The notes beneath the pieces were generated by a model. The model saw nothing but the letters and a program-made list of their open reading frames with translations. It ran no database searches and was not told the DNA's origin. A program made the translations under genes and the position numbers. This document shows positions 33,252 to 42,551 of a DNA stretch of 64,000 nucleotides, in pieces. Source of the DNA: DATARN01 sp963851105 (GTDB taxonomy: Bacteria; Actinomycetota; Acidimicrobiia; Acidimicrobiales; Palsa-688). Location of the stretch: positions 98,601 through 162,600 of the forward strand of contig CAWKNP010000010.1 of NCBI GenBank assembly GCA_963851105.1. Reading direction: 5' to 3'. The stretch's first letter is position 1. Each line of letters opens with the position of its first letter.

Positions 33252-33611
33252 TCACGGCTCGGCTTGGTCGGCCTCCTTGGCGTCTCCGGGCGGCGCCTCG
33301 AAACCCTCACGAAGATCGACCACCGAGTTTTCCCCGCCGAACTTGTTGGGCGCGTAGCCGTGGGCCTCGGTGTCGTTGAACCAGGTGCCGCCTTCGTCGA
33401 CGTAGCGAAACTCGTAGCGGCGGCCCGCGCTCAAGGTGACCGACGCCACCTCCAGGTCGCCCCGCCGCTTGAACATGTTGGGGCCCGCCCGCCAAGCGTT
33501 GAAGTCGCCGACCAGTGCAACTCGGACCGTATCCCCCCGGGGCACCAAAGAAAAGGTCACCTTCACCTGGTCGCCCCGTTTGGTGGGTTCACAGTGGATC
33601 GTTGGTCCCAC
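33252..33611 (-). CDS. Isoamylase early-set (CBM48) domain protein
   Basis: A 119-residue single-domain protein: VKVTFSLVPRGDTVRVALVGDFNAW, then FKRRGDLEVASVTLSAGRRYEFRYV and WFNDTEAHGYAPNKFGGENSVVDL. This is the glycogen-recognition/early-set fold found at the front of glycogen enzymes and in AMPK beta, here without a catalytic part. It probably binds alpha-glucan or a partner enzyme. It converges on the L,D-transpeptidase gene, 18 bp apart. Confidence 0.85.
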   Translation of the reverse strand: MGPTIHCEPTKRGDQVKVTFSLVPRGDTVRVALVGDFNAWRAGPNMFKRRGDLEVASVTLSAGRRYEFRYVDEGGTWFNDTEAHGYAPNKFGGENSVVDLREGFEAPPGDAKEADQAEP

Positions 33612-33826
33612 CTCCTCCCAGTGGTTCCATAAACCGGCGCGAATGCTCCCAGGTTTTTGGTCGTGTCGGCCAGGGCAGGGGCCGACGGCCGGGCCCTCGG
33701 CTCAAGGTTTGACGTTGACACATCCGGCCTCTGCTCGACCGTCCGCGCGTGATCCAAGTCTTTCGCGATCCTGAATCCCCGGCCAGTATTGCACCAAGGG
33801 TGCTGAAGGCGACGGCTCTGCCGTTC
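33612..33826. other. Intergenic stretch between CBM48 and DUF1697 genes
   Basis: No supported gene. GGCCGACGGCCGGGCCCTCGG is GC-rich and locally self-complementary, and TTGACG and TTGACA-like hexamers occur near 33710-33720, but no matching -10 box could be chosen with confidence. Confidence 0.35.
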
Positions 33827-34408
33827 TCAGCGGTCGGACCCCAACGCCCGCGCCATGTTGTCCAAGCGCGTGACGGTGCGCCAGTTGCGCGTGGTGGCCA
33901 CGACCCCGAGCTTTCGCTCGAAGAAGGCATTGTTCAGCTTGGTGCGCCCGTAGCCGTCGGGACAGTAGAGGTACACCTCCCGCCCATCCGCCTTGAAGAC
34001 GTCGTTTCCCGCGCCGGGCACCGTCGCGCCCAGCGCCGCGGCCCGATCGCGTCCCGCCTCGGTGGCCAGGAAGGTCACGTGCAGCTTTGACTCGTCGCGG
34101 CCTCCCGACGCCAGGGGATTGTGGGCCACCACCCGCGCCAGGTCGTCGGCGCCGCGGACCACGACCGCGACCTTGGCCCCCAGATGGCTCGAGAGCCGGG
34201 CGGAGGCCGCGCCCTCGATCGCGCCGGCGTTCGGGGCTGCCGATCGGAAGACGGCATTGCCGCTCTGCAGGTAGGTGGAGACCTCCTCGGCCGGCAGGGT
34301 TTCGATCAGCGCCCGCAGGTCCGCCATGAGCAACGGGCGGCCAGCGACGTTGATCGCCCGCACCATCGCCACATAGACCTGCCCCCGGGCGCTCATCGGC
34401 TCGCACAT
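33827..34408 (-). CDS. DUF1697 domain-containing protein
   Basis: A 193-residue protein starting at ATG 34408, with GGAG about 7 nt upstream; ATG 34396 is a second candidate. The core YVAMVRAINVAGRPLLMADLRALIETL and VSTYLQSGNAVFRS is the DUF1697 signature, followed by DDLARVVAHNPLASG and LNNAFFERKLGVVATTRNWRTV. It is an uncharacterised alpha/beta protein family. Divergent from the PGM1-like ligase gene, 91 bp apart. Confidence 0.88.
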   Translation of the reverse strand: MCEPMSARGQVYVAMVRAINVAGRPLLMADLRALIETLPAEEVSTYLQSGNAVFRSAAPNAGAIEGAASARLSSHLGAKVAVVVRGADDLARVVAHNPLASGGRDESKLHVTFLATEAGRDRAAALGATVPGAGNDVFKADGREVYLYCPDGYGRTKLNNAFFERKLGVVATTRNWRTVTRLDNMARALGSDR

Positions 34409-34499
34409 TAAGGCGCTCCAAACGCACAACGGTACGAACGCGGCATCATGGGTCGGTGCCAATCGATCGCGGGGGCGATGACATCGGGGCGGAAACACG

Positions 34500-35972
34500 G
34501 TGAGCTCGGCCACGATCACCGTGTGGGAGGAGCGCCAGCGGAGCTTTGTCGACCGGCTGGCCCGCGTCGGGCCCGGCGCCCTCGACCGCGGCCGGATGGT
34601 CGTGATCCCGTCGCTCAGCTTCTCGATGGCCGAGCTGGCCAAGATCACCGGGGTCGTGCGCTACGAGGAGCGGTTGCTGTACATGCTCCTGCAGCTACGC
34701 CAGCCCGACCTGGACATGGTGTACGTCACGTCGCTGCCGATCGACCCGGACGTGGTCGACTACTACCTGCGGTTCCTGCCCGACCCGACCGACGCCCGGC
34801 GACGGCTCCAGCTGCTCACCATCCACGACCCTGAGGTCATCCCACTCACCCAGAAGTTGCTGCGCCGCCCCGACGCCCTGGCCCGATTGCGGACCCTGGC
34901 GGGCGATGCCGGCAACGCCTACCTGATCAGTTTCAACGTGACCGACCACGAGCAGGCGCTGGCCGAGGCGGTGGGCCTGCCGCTGTACGGGGCCCCTCCG
35001 GAGCTGGCCTGGCTCGGGTCCAAGACCGGTTCCAAACGCAGCGCCCGCCAGGCCGGGACGCGGGTCCTCGAGGGTACCGAGGACCTGTGGAGCCTGCGTG
35101 ACGTCGAGCGCGGCATGGAGCTCATCCGGGCCCACGCCCCCCACGCGGAAGCCGTGGTGGTCAAGCTCAACTACGGCTTCGCGGGCCAGGGAAACGCCAT
35201 CGTGGAGCTGGAACGGCCCATGCGGGCGCTGGCCGAGACGCCCACGGTGTTCTGCGCCCCGAACGAGAACTGGACGTCGTTCGAGGCCAAGATCGCCGCC
35301 GACGGGGCAATCGTGGAAGAACTGGTGCGGCGCGAGGAGATGGTCTCGCCGAGCGTGCAGCTGCGGGTGATCCCCGGCTCTCCCGTCGAGATCCTCTCGA
35401 CCCACGACCAGATCCTGTCGGGACCCGAGGGCCAGGTCTATTTCGGCTGCCGCTTTCCCGCCGACGCCTCCTACCGCCTGGTCATCCAGGAGGCGGCGGT
35501 CAAAGTGGCCGAGGTGCTGGCCGGTCACGGGGTCATCGGCATCTTTGGCATCGACTTCCTGGTCGCGCCGGGGCGCCGGGGCAATGCCGTGTATGTCAGC
35601 GAGATCAACCTGCGGATGGGAGGCACGACCCACCCGTTCTGGATGGCACGCCTGGTGACCGAGGGGGCGTACGACCGCGCCAGCGGGGAGCTGGTGGCCG
35701 CTACCGGCCCCAAGCGTTATGTCGCCACGGACAACCTCCAGGACCTCCGCCTGATCGGGACGTCGCCTCGCCAGGTCATCGATGCCATCGACGCCGCCGG
35801 CCTCGGCTTCGATCCGGCCACCGGCACCGGGACGGTCCTGCACATGCTGGGCGCCCTCGAGAGGTACGGGAAGATGGGAGCGACCTGCATCGCGGACAAC
35901 CTCGACGAGGCCCAGGCGCTGTACGACGCGGTGGTGGCAACCTGCGCGGCATTCGGGGAGCCCCCCGCCTAG
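34500..35972 (+). CDS. ATP-grasp peptide ligase, PGM1-related
   Basis: A 490-residue protein from GTG 34500. The N-terminal half has VVIPSLSFSMAELAKITGVVRYEERLLYMLLQLR and VYVTSLPIDPDVVDYYLRFLP. The C-terminal half contains the ATP-grasp core: VVKLNYGFAGQGNA (ATP-binding), VEELVRREEMVSPSVQL, and the metal-binding IFGIDFLVAPG and VSEINLRMGGTTHPF. This matches the family typified by PGM1 of pheganomycin synthesis, which joins amino acids or peptides using ATP. No RiPP precursor or other biosynthetic gene is adjacent; the substrate is unknown. Confidence 0.85.
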   Translation: MSSATITVWEERQRSFVDRLARVGPGALDRGRMVVIPSLSFSMAELAKITGVVRYEERLLYMLLQLRQPDLDMVYVTSLPIDPDVVDYYLRFLPDPTDARRRLQLLTIHDPEVIPLTQKLLRRPDALARLRTLAGDAGNAYLISFNVTDHEQALAEAVGLPLYGAPPELAWLGSKTGSKRSARQAGTRVLEGTEDLWSLRDVERGMELIRAHAPHAEAVVVKLNYGFAGQGNAIVELERPMRALAETPTVFCAPNENWTSFEAKIAADGAIVEELVRREEMVSPSVQLRVIPGSPVEILSTHDQILSGPEGQVYFGCRFPADASYRLVIQEAAVKVAEVLAGHGVIGIFGIDFLVAPGRRGNAVYVSEINLRMGGTTHPFWMARLVTEGAYDRASGELVAATGPKRYVATDNLQDLRLIGTSPRQVIDAIDAAGLGFDPATGTGTVLHMLGALERYGKMGATCIADNLDEAQALYDAVVATCAAFGEPPA

Positions 35973-35981
35973 CCGACACTT

Positions 35982-37232
35982 CTAGCCAGGATCGGCGACG
36001 AGCTCGGGCGAGGGACCTCGGCACTGGTGCCACAGCTCGGGGATGCGCCACGCCACCAGGCCCAGCCCCAGGATGCAGGCGACGCCCCCCGACCACACCG
36101 AGAACTGCGGGCCGCCGATCGAGGCCGCGACGCCGGCTTCTGCGTCACCCAGGCGGGGGCCGCCGGTCACCACCGCCATGTACGTACCCGCCAACCGGCC
36201 CTGCAGGTGCTCAGGCACCGTGGTCTGCAGGATCGACCCCCGGAACACCGCCGAGACCATGTCGGCGGCGCCGGCCACGGCCAGGAGGGCGAGCCCCAGC
36301 CACAGCACCCGGACCACGCCGAAGGCGGCGATGGCCCCGCCCCAACAACCGACCGCCACGATGACCGCTCTGCCCTGGTGACGCACCCGTCCCACCCAGC
36401 CAGTGAAAAACGCACCCGCCAGCGCCCCGGCACCGGGGGCGGCATACAGCAGGCCGAGGGTGGTGGCGCCGCCTCCGAACACGGTGAACGCGAGTGCTGG
36501 GAAAACGACCCGGGGCATCCCGAAGATCATGGCGTCGAGGTCGATGACGTAGGTTCCCGACAGCATCCGCTGGCCTTTCAGGTAGCGGAGCCCTTCGCCG
36601 ATCGACGCCAGCCCGGCGCGGCCCTTCCCGCCTTGGGGTACCAGCGGCGGCAAGGCGGCGGAGATAAGGAACGTCAGCGTGCCCATGACGGCATCCAGCC
36701 AGAACACCGCGCTGAGCCCCACTGTGCCGATCAATAGCCCGGCCAGTGTCGGGCCGACGATCAGCGACAGCTGGAAGACGATCTGCTGGAGGGCGAGGGC
36801 GGCGGGCAGCTCGGCGGCGGGCAGGACCATGGACATGGCGGCCCGCTCGGTCGGCGACTGCACGCCCTGGAGGGCGGCGGTGAGAGCGCTCAGGACAAAG
36901 AGAGGCCACAGGGCGGGATGGGCCAGGGCGGCGTTGACGGCCAGGCCGCCGCTCGTCAGCGCCAGGATGGCGGCGGTGACGAGGAGGAGTCGCCGCCGGT
37001 CCATGACATCGGCGACCGCGCCGCCCCACAACGTCCCCACCAGGAGCGGTACCAGCTGCGCGAGGCTGATGAGGCCCACCGTGAATGTCGAGCCGGTGAG
37101 GCGGTAGGCCTGGTAGGCGACGCCCACAACCGTCGCCTGGGCTCCCAAGCTGGACAGGGCCTGGGTGGCCAGCAGCCGCCGGTAGTCGGGATGGCCACGC
37201 AGCGGGGTCATGTCCGCCAGCACCCGTTTCAC
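35982..37232 (-). CDS. MFS transporter (EntS/DHA3-type)
   Basis: About 416 residues from GTG 37232, with a possible start at the ATG of MTPLRGHPDYRRLL. About 12 helices. The motif A loop GGAVADVMDRRRLLLVTAAI follows helix 2, and the second-half repeat reads FFTGWVGRVRHQGR. The sequence is closest in style to enterobactin exporter/DHA3 family proteins (HPDYRRLLATQALSSLGAQA). It converges with the ATP-grasp gene (9 bp apart); export of that enzyme's product is conceivable but unproven. Confidence 0.88.
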   Translation of the reverse strand: MKRVLADMTPLRGHPDYRRLLATQALSSLGAQATVVGVAYQAYRLTGSTFTVGLISLAQLVPLLVGTLWGGAVADVMDRRRLLLVTAAILALTSGGLAVNAALAHPALWPLFVLSALTAALQGVQSPTERAAMSMVLPAAELPAALALQQIVFQLSLIVGPTLAGLLIGTVGLSAVFWLDAVMGTLTFLISAALPPLVPQGGKGRAGLASIGEGLRYLKGQRMLSGTYVIDLDAMIFGMPRVVFPALAFTVFGGGATTLGLLYAAPGAGALAGAFFTGWVGRVRHQGRAVIVAVGCWGGAIAAFGVVRVLWLGLALLAVAGAADMVSAVFRGSILQTTVPEHLQGRLAGTYMAVVTGGPRLGDAEAGVAASIGGPQFSVWSGGVACILGLGLVAWRIPELWHQCRGPSPELVADPG

Positions 37233-37373
37233 CCGCCGATGGTAACCAGCACCTCTTTCGAATCCACCCGCGGCGGCGGGTACCGCCATTGATCGTCAAC
37301 TGCCCGTCATCCCGCCCGCCGGTCGGCGCCGTAGAAGGGCCGTTCGAGTGACGGAACATCCCTGGAGGCTGCA

Positions 37374-37817
37374 TTGAGCGACGCACGAGTCATCCCTACC
37401 AACCGCCATCTTCCCCTCAGCTACAACCAAATGTTCGGATACGTGTTCGGACTGGTGTACCTGGCAGTGGGAGCCGCGGGCTACGCAGCAACCAAGGGTG
37501 TTTCCTTGACCGCCACCGTGGGCGGCCGAGAACTGCACTGGTTCAGCGTCAACCCCCTGCACAACATCACCCACCTGGCAGTGGGCGCCCTGTTCATGAT
37601 CGGCGCCTTCGCCGGTCCCAGTATTTCCCGGGGTATCAACCTCGTCGTCGGCGTCGTGTACCTGGCTCTGGCGGTGCTCGGTCCGTTCATCGTGGGTACC
37701 AGCGCCAACATCCTCGGCCTCAACCTGGCTGACCACCTTCTGCATCTGGCCACCGCCGCCACCGCTCTGCTCGTCGCCATCCCCCTTGGCGCACGGGACG
37801 AGTTGCAGCGAGCCTGA
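37374..37817 (+). CDS. DUF4383 domain membrane protein
   Basis: A 147-residue protein starting at TTG 37374; the choice is supported by GGAGG 6 nt upstream. Four helices: MFGYVFGLVYLAVGAAGYA, NITHLAVGALFMIGAFAG, INLVVGVVYLALAVLGPF and HLLHLATAATALLVAIPLG. The motif NPLHNITHLAVG is the DUF4383 hallmark. The function of this actinobacterial family is unknown. Confidence 0.88.
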   Translation: MSDARVIPTNRHLPLSYNQMFGYVFGLVYLAVGAAGYAATKGVSLTATVGGRELHWFSVNPLHNITHLAVGALFMIGAFAGPSISRGINLVVGVVYLALAVLGPFIVGTSANILGLNLADHLLHLATAATALLVAIPLGARDELQRA

Positions 37818-37873
37818 GTGCACTGCCGGCCGGCTCTGCGCAAGAGCCGGCCGGCAACACCACCGCTTTCCCC

Positions 37874-38974
37874 ATGAGCCGCCGCCTCGCCGCCACCGCA
37901 TCGGTCGTGACCGTTTGGCTGGTCGCCATCATCGGCTTCGCTTCCCCAGCCTCGGCCCACAGCGTCTCGGGGGTGGGCGCCACCAACTGGCAAACCACCC
38001 TGACCAGCCTCTCACCGGCTCCGGCGGGCCTGACCGTCAAGGTGGTCGAAAACGGCAGCCGCCTGGAGCTCACCAACGGCGGCCCCGAGATCGTCGTGTT
38101 CGGCTATGAGGGTGAGCCCTATCTCCGGGTGGGCCCGAAGGGCGTGTTCATCAATTCCCGGTCGCCCGCCGCCTACCTGAACTGCAGCCGATCGGGATGC
38201 CCGGTCCCCGCGTCGGCCGATGCCCACGCCGAGCCTCGCTGGGAGCAGTTCTCGACCGGTCAGACGGTGCTGTGGCATGACCATCGCATCCACTGGATGG
38301 GGAAGTCGCTCCCGCCCGACGTGGCGCGCGAGCCCGGTACCCGCCATGTGCAGGCTCGCTGGACCGTGACGATGGCCCAGGGCTCCACCGTCATCACCGC
38401 CGCCGGCGACTACACCTGGATCCCCGGCACGGCGGCGTTTCCCTGGCTCGTGGTCGCCGCCGCCTTCGCGGCTGTGGCCCTCGTCGTGGTCCGGACGCGA
38501 TCATGGCGCTGGTTGGCCGTCGCCGCCGGCGTGGTCACCGCCGTCGATTTCGCCCACGCGGTCGCGGTCGCCTGGTCCTGGGCCGGGGGATCGGTGTTCC
38601 GGGTCACCCAGCTGTTCGAGGGCAGCTCCTACCAGATGCCGGGCTGGATCCTCGGGGTTCTCTCGGTGGGGCTTCTCATCCGCGGTCGCCCCCGGGGCCG
38701 CCAGGCCGCGGCCTGCGCGGGGGCGTCGGCCCTCCTGTTCACCGGGCTGCTGGACTTCCCGGTGCTTTCCCGCTCTCAGGCGCCCTTCAACGGGTCCCTG
38801 GCCGTGGACCGCCTGAGCGTCGCTGCCTGCCTCGGGCTCGGACTCGGCGTGGTCGCGGCCGCGGTGGTGCTCATCGGGGCCGACCGGCCCCGCGTCGAGT
38901 ACGACAGCGACGACGTCGACACCGTCGCCGACGACGACAACGACAACCAAGCCGTCGCAGCCCTCGCCGGCTGA
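37874..38974 (+). CDS. Exported membrane protein of unknown function
   Basis: A 366-residue protein with a signal peptide ending SPASAHS. The extracytoplasmic domain of about 160 residues includes GYEGEPYLRVGPKGVFINSRSPA and WHDHRIHWMG, with a Cys pair (LNCSRSGCPV). About five C-terminal helices follow from FPWLVVAAAFAAVALVVV, then an acidic tail (DSDDVDTVADDDNDN). The layout resembles copper-resistance CopC/YcnI-type membrane proteins, and the His-rich segment (WHDHRIHW) could bind metal, but this is not established. Confidence 0.65.
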   Translation: MSRRLAATASVVTVWLVAIIGFASPASAHSVSGVGATNWQTTLTSLSPAPAGLTVKVVENGSRLELTNGGPEIVVFGYEGEPYLRVGPKGVFINSRSPAAYLNCSRSGCPVPASADAHAEPRWEQFSTGQTVLWHDHRIHWMGKSLPPDVAREPGTRHVQARWTVTMAQGSTVITAAGDYTWIPGTAAFPWLVVAAAFAAVALVVVRTRSWRWLAVAAGVVTAVDFAHAVAVAWSWAGGSVFRVTQLFEGSSYQMPGWILGVLSVGLLIRGRPRGRQAAACAGASALLFTGLLDFPVLSRSQAPFNGSLAVDRLSVAACLGLGLGVVAAAVVLIGADRPRVEYDSDDVDTVADDDNDNQAVAALAG

Positions 38975-38978
38975 ACCG

Positions 38979-40196
38979 CTAGGACAGTCGCTCGAGGATC
39001 ATCGCCATGCCCTGGCCACCGCCGACGCACATGGTCTCCAGGCCCAGGTGACCGTCGTGGAACGCCAGGGAGTTGACCAGCGTCGTCGCGATCCGGGCGC
39101 CGGTCATGCCGAACGGATGGCCGACCGCGATGGCGCCGCCGTTCACGTTCAGTTTCTCAAAGTCAACCCCGAGCTCCTCGGCCGAGGGGATGACCTGCGC
39201 CGCGAACGCCTCGTTGATCTCGATCAGGTCGATGTCGGCGATGGTCATGCCCGCCCGGGCCAATGCCTGGCGCGACGCGGCCACGGGGCCGAGGCCCATG
39301 ATCTCCGGTGACAGGGCGCTGACCCCCGTCGCCACGATTCGGGCCAACGGCGTCAGGCCCAACTGGGCCGCCTTCGTGTCACTCATGATGATCAGGGCGG
39401 CAGCGCCGTCGTTAAGGGCGCAGCAGTTGCCCGCGGTCACGGTCCCGTCGGGGCGGAACACCGGCTTCAGCTGCGCCACCCTGTCGAGGGTCGTGCCAGG
39501 CCGGGGACCGTCGTCGGCGGCCACCGTGGTGCCGTCGGGCAGCGTGATCGGGGTGATGTCGTGCTCCCAGAACCCGTTGGCCAAGGCCGCTTCGGCCCGA
39601 TTCTGGCTGCGGACCCCGAAGGAGTCCTGCGCCTCCCGGGACACCCCCCTGATCTGCGCCACGTTCTCGGCCGTCTGGCCCATGGCGATGTACACGTCCG
39701 GTAGGCGCCTGTCCTGGCGGGGGTCCTGCCAGTCACTGCCGCCGAGCGCCCGTTGGGCGGTCAGCGTTGCGGCGTCGTCGAACACCGGGTTCTGCGTCTC
39801 GGGGAGGGTGTCGGACGAACCTTTCACGAAGCGGCTCACCGTCTCCACTCCGGCGGAGATGAAGACGTCGCCCTCCCCCGCCTTGATGGCGTGGAAGGCC
39901 ATGCGGGTTGTCTGGAGGCTGGACGCGCAGTAGCGGGTCACGGTCGTGCCGGGTAGATGATCGAAGCCCATGAGCACCGCCGCCACCCGAGCCAGGTTGA
40001 AGCCCTGCTCGCCGCCCGGCAGGCCGCAGCCGACCATGAGATCGTCGATCTCGGTGGGGTCGAGCGCTGGGACCCGGTCGAGGGCGGCCCGGATCATCTG
40101 CACCACCAGGTCGTCGGGGCGCACGGAGACCAGCGAGCCCTTGAAAGCTCGGCCGATCGGGGAGCGGACGGCGGCCACGATCACTGCTTCCGGCAC
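38979..40196 (-). CDS. Acetyl-CoA C-acyltransferase (thiolase)
   Basis: About 405 residues from GTG 40196; an upstream start at 40217 adds seven. The catalytic Cys is in TRYCASSLQTTRMAF, with the active-site His motif NEAFAAQV, GHPFGMTGARI and the second Cys in MCVGGGQGMAM. This is the degradative/FadA-FadI-like branch: thiolysis of 3-ketoacyl-CoA. No hydratase/dehydrogenase partner is adjacent. The gene is downstream of kynU on the same strand with a 33-nt gap. Confidence 0.93.
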   Translation of the reverse strand: MPEAVIVAAVRSPIGRAFKGSLVSVRPDDLVVQMIRAALDRVPALDPTEIDDLMVGCGLPGGEQGFNLARVAAVLMGFDHLPGTTVTRYCASSLQTTRMAFHAIKAGEGDVFISAGVETVSRFVKGSSDTLPETQNPVFDDAATLTAQRALGGSDWQDPRQDRRLPDVYIAMGQTAENVAQIRGVSREAQDSFGVRSQNRAEAALANGFWEHDITPITLPDGTTVAADDGPRPGTTLDRVAQLKPVFRPDGTVTAGNCCALNDGAAALIIMSDTKAAQLGLTPLARIVATGVSALSPEIMGLGPVAASRQALARAGMTIADIDLIEINEAFAAQVIPSAEELGVDFEKLNVNGGAIAVGHPFGMTGARIATTLVNSLAFHDGHLGLETMCVGGGQGMAMILERLS

Positions 40197-40229
40197 AGCG
40201 GACCCCTTTGTTCGCAAGAATGTTACTGA

Positions 40230-41444
40230 CTAGTAGCTTAACCGACGGAGAGCGGAAAGGGCGTCCCAGACGTCGACGAATCGCGTGGTCAACGGGGCCA
40301 GTCCCATCCGGATGGTGTCGGGAAAACGGAAGTCGGTGACGATGCGGCCGGTGGCGCCCAGCTCACGATGGATGCGCTGGGCATCGCCGTGGCGCAGGCC
40401 GACATGGGAACCTCGCGCCCGTCCCTCCGCCGGCGAGCCAAGGCGAAACCCGAGGTCCGGCAGCCATGCCCGGTAGAGGTCGACGGCCAGCTCGCCGAGC
40501 GCCAGGGCCTTGGCCCGGATGGCGCCGATCCCGGCCTCGGCAATGGCGTCGATGCTGCCACCGATGCCCGCCAGGGCCAGCACCGGGGGCGTGCCCACCA
40601 GGAACTGGCGGACATCGGGCCACGGGTCGTAGTCGGGCCCCATGGCGAACTGGTCCCGCTGCCCGAACCATCCCCAGATCGGCTGGCGCAGCCTCGCTTG
40701 CTGCTCCGACCGCACGTACAGCAAGGCGGGGGCTCCCGGCCCGGCGCTCAGGTATTTGTACGTGCAGCCGACCGCCAGGTCGACGCCCGCCGACTCGAGG
40801 TCGATGGGATAGCAGCCCACCGAGTGGCTGAGATCCCACAGCATGAGCGCCCCGGCCTCGTGCACGACGGCGGTGATGGCGGCCATGTCGGCCACCGCCG
40901 CCGAGAGGTACCCGATGTGCGACAGGCACACCAGCGCCACATCAGCGTCGAGGGCGGCGGCTACCGATGCCGCGGTCGGGGCGGCAGTGTCTGCGTGGGA
41001 GATCAGTCGCAGCGTGGCGGGCAGCGCCGCCAGTACGTAGCGGTCGGTCGAGAAATCGCCGGCGTCGGCCACGATGACCGATCGGGGGGCGGCCGCGCCC
41101 AAGGCGGCGGCCGCCAGCTTGTAGAGGTTGACGCTGGTGGAGTCCGACACGATCACCTCGCCTCGGCGGGCTCCGAGAAGGGGGCCCGCCATGCGGTCGC
41201 CGATGCGGCTCGGCAGGTCCAGCCACTCGTCCCACCCGTCGACCAGGCGGCGGGACCACGTGGCCATGGCGCCGTCGATGGCGGCCAGCCCCGCCCGAGA
41301 TGGAGGCCCGAGCGAGTTCCCGCAGAGGTAGATCACGTCCGCTTCGGCGAAGACGAACCGTTCCCGGAATCGGCCCAAGGGATCGGCTCGGTCCAGGTTT
41401 TCCGCCCGCGACCGGTCCACGGCGGCGGCGGGCGTCGTCGTCAC
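40230..41444 (-). CDS. kynU: Kynureninase
   Basis: A 404-residue PLP enzyme. DVIYLCGNSLGPPSRAG near the start, LMLWDLSHSVGCYPIDL with the conserved Asp/His, and the Schiff-base Lys in VGCTYKYLSAGPGAPALLYV are diagnostic for KynU. It cleaves kynurenine (or 3-hydroxykynurenine) to anthranilate and alanine. The GTG start overlaps the stop of the alpha/beta hydrolase (GTGA). No tryptophan dioxygenase gene is in the window; the adjacent hydrolase could be the formamidase step, though its sequence does not show this. Confidence 0.93.
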   Translation of the reverse strand: MTTTPAAAVDRSRAENLDRADPLGRFRERFVFAEADVIYLCGNSLGPPSRAGLAAIDGAMATWSRRLVDGWDEWLDLPSRIGDRMAGPLLGARRGEVIVSDSTSVNLYKLAAAALGAAAPRSVIVADAGDFSTDRYVLAALPATLRLISHADTAAPTAASVAAALDADVALVCLSHIGYLSAAVADMAAITAVVHEAGALMLWDLSHSVGCYPIDLESAGVDLAVGCTYKYLSAGPGAPALLYVRSEQQARLRQPIWGWFGQRDQFAMGPDYDPWPDVRQFLVGTPPVLALAGIGGSIDAIAEAGIGAIRAKALALGELAVDLYRAWLPDLGFRLGSPAEGRARGSHVGLRHGDAQRIHRELGATGRIVTDFRFPDTIRMGLAPLTTRFVDVWDALSALRRLSY

Positions 41445-42400
41445 GTCGAGGCCTCGCCGCCCGGTGTCGGGGCCGAGGCCTGGAGCAGCGCGCTACGGAA
41501 GGCGACGTCCATGGCGGAGGCCGCCTCGGTGGTCGCCAGGAAGTCGGTGATCAACGCGGCCAGGCGATCGCCGTCCTGCATCGGCAGGAAGTGGCCGGAG
41601 CCCTTCAGGATCTCGAGGCGGCTGCCGGCGATGGCGTCGTGGGCGGCATGGGCGTGGGCCACCGGGATCATGGCGTCGCGATCGCCCCACACGATCAGTG
41701 TCGGTATGGCCGCGGCCAGGTAGAGCTTGTCGCTGGCACTCACCCGCTGGCCCGCCAGGTCGATCACCTCGCGCACCGTGGCGATGAACGCCAGGCGTCC
41801 CTCGGCGGTGGTCAGCGAGCTGTAGCCGTTCCACATCTCAGAGGTGGCGTCGTCGAAGCGCAGCCCGAAGCGCCGCAGGCGCTGACCGAGCGAGACCAGG
41901 ACGCTGCGGGGCCCGACGTGCAAAAGAAGGGGCATCACGTATTCGGCTCCCGGTAGGGCGACCGCCCGCAGCAAGGGCGTCACCTCCTTGCCCAGGCCCC
42001 CGCTGGCCACCAGCACCAGCCGCTGGCAACGTTCGGGAAACTGGTACGCCAGCTGCATGGCGATACCGCCGCCGAAGGAGTGCCCGACGAAGGTGGCCCG
42101 CTCGAGGTCGAGGGCGACCATGAGATCGCGGATGCCGCTGGCCTGGGCGCCGAGGGAGTAATCGCCCCGCGGTTTGGACGACTCGCCGTGTCCGAGCAGG
42201 TCGACGGCGACAACGGTGTTGTTCTTCGCCAGCCGGGGCCCGACCCGCCGCCATGTCGCCGAGCTGCTGGCCAGGCCGTGGATGAGCACGATCGCAGGAC
42301 CGGCTCCCGCCCGGCGGTAGGCCACCCGCTGGCCGTTGATCGTGACGTGCCGGAGGGCGAAGTCGTCGCTGACGTCGGTGCCCGGGTTCTCGGTGGACAT
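41441..42400 (-). CDS. Alpha/beta hydrolase
   Basis: A 319-residue protein from ATG 42400. Standard alpha/beta-hydrolase motifs are present: AIVLIHGLASSSATWRRVG (oxyanion HG), the nucleophile elbow FVGHSFGGGIAMQLAYQFPE, the acid region LIVWGDRDAMIPVAHAH and the catalytic His in GSGHFLPMQD. Substrate unknown. Translational coupling to kynU suggests a shared pathway, possibly kynurenine degradation (inference). Confidence 0.9.
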   Translation of the reverse strand: MSTENPGTDVSDDFALRHVTINGQRVAYRRAGAGPAIVLIHGLASSSATWRRVGPRLAKNNTVVAVDLLGHGESSKPRGDYSLGAQASGIRDLMVALDLERATFVGHSFGGGIAMQLAYQFPERCQRLVLVASGGLGKEVTPLLRAVALPGAEYVMPLLLHVGPRSVLVSLGQRLRRFGLRFDDATSEMWNGYSSLTTAEGRLAFIATVREVIDLAGQRVSASDKLYLAAAIPTLIVWGDRDAMIPVAHAHAAHDAIAGSRLEILKGSGHFLPMQDGDRLAALITDFLATTEAASAMDVAFRSALLQASAPTPGGEAST

Positions 42401-42551
42401 GGCGAAAACCCTATGCCCACTTCTGGCCCCGTTCATGGCTTGGTAGGCGACGTCGGCGCGGCCCACGACGGCGGGGGCAGATATCCGGTGCTTGTCGTTG
42501 CCGGGGGCCCTTTCACCCGGGATCGATGCGCCTGGTTCTAGCCTTGGGGCG

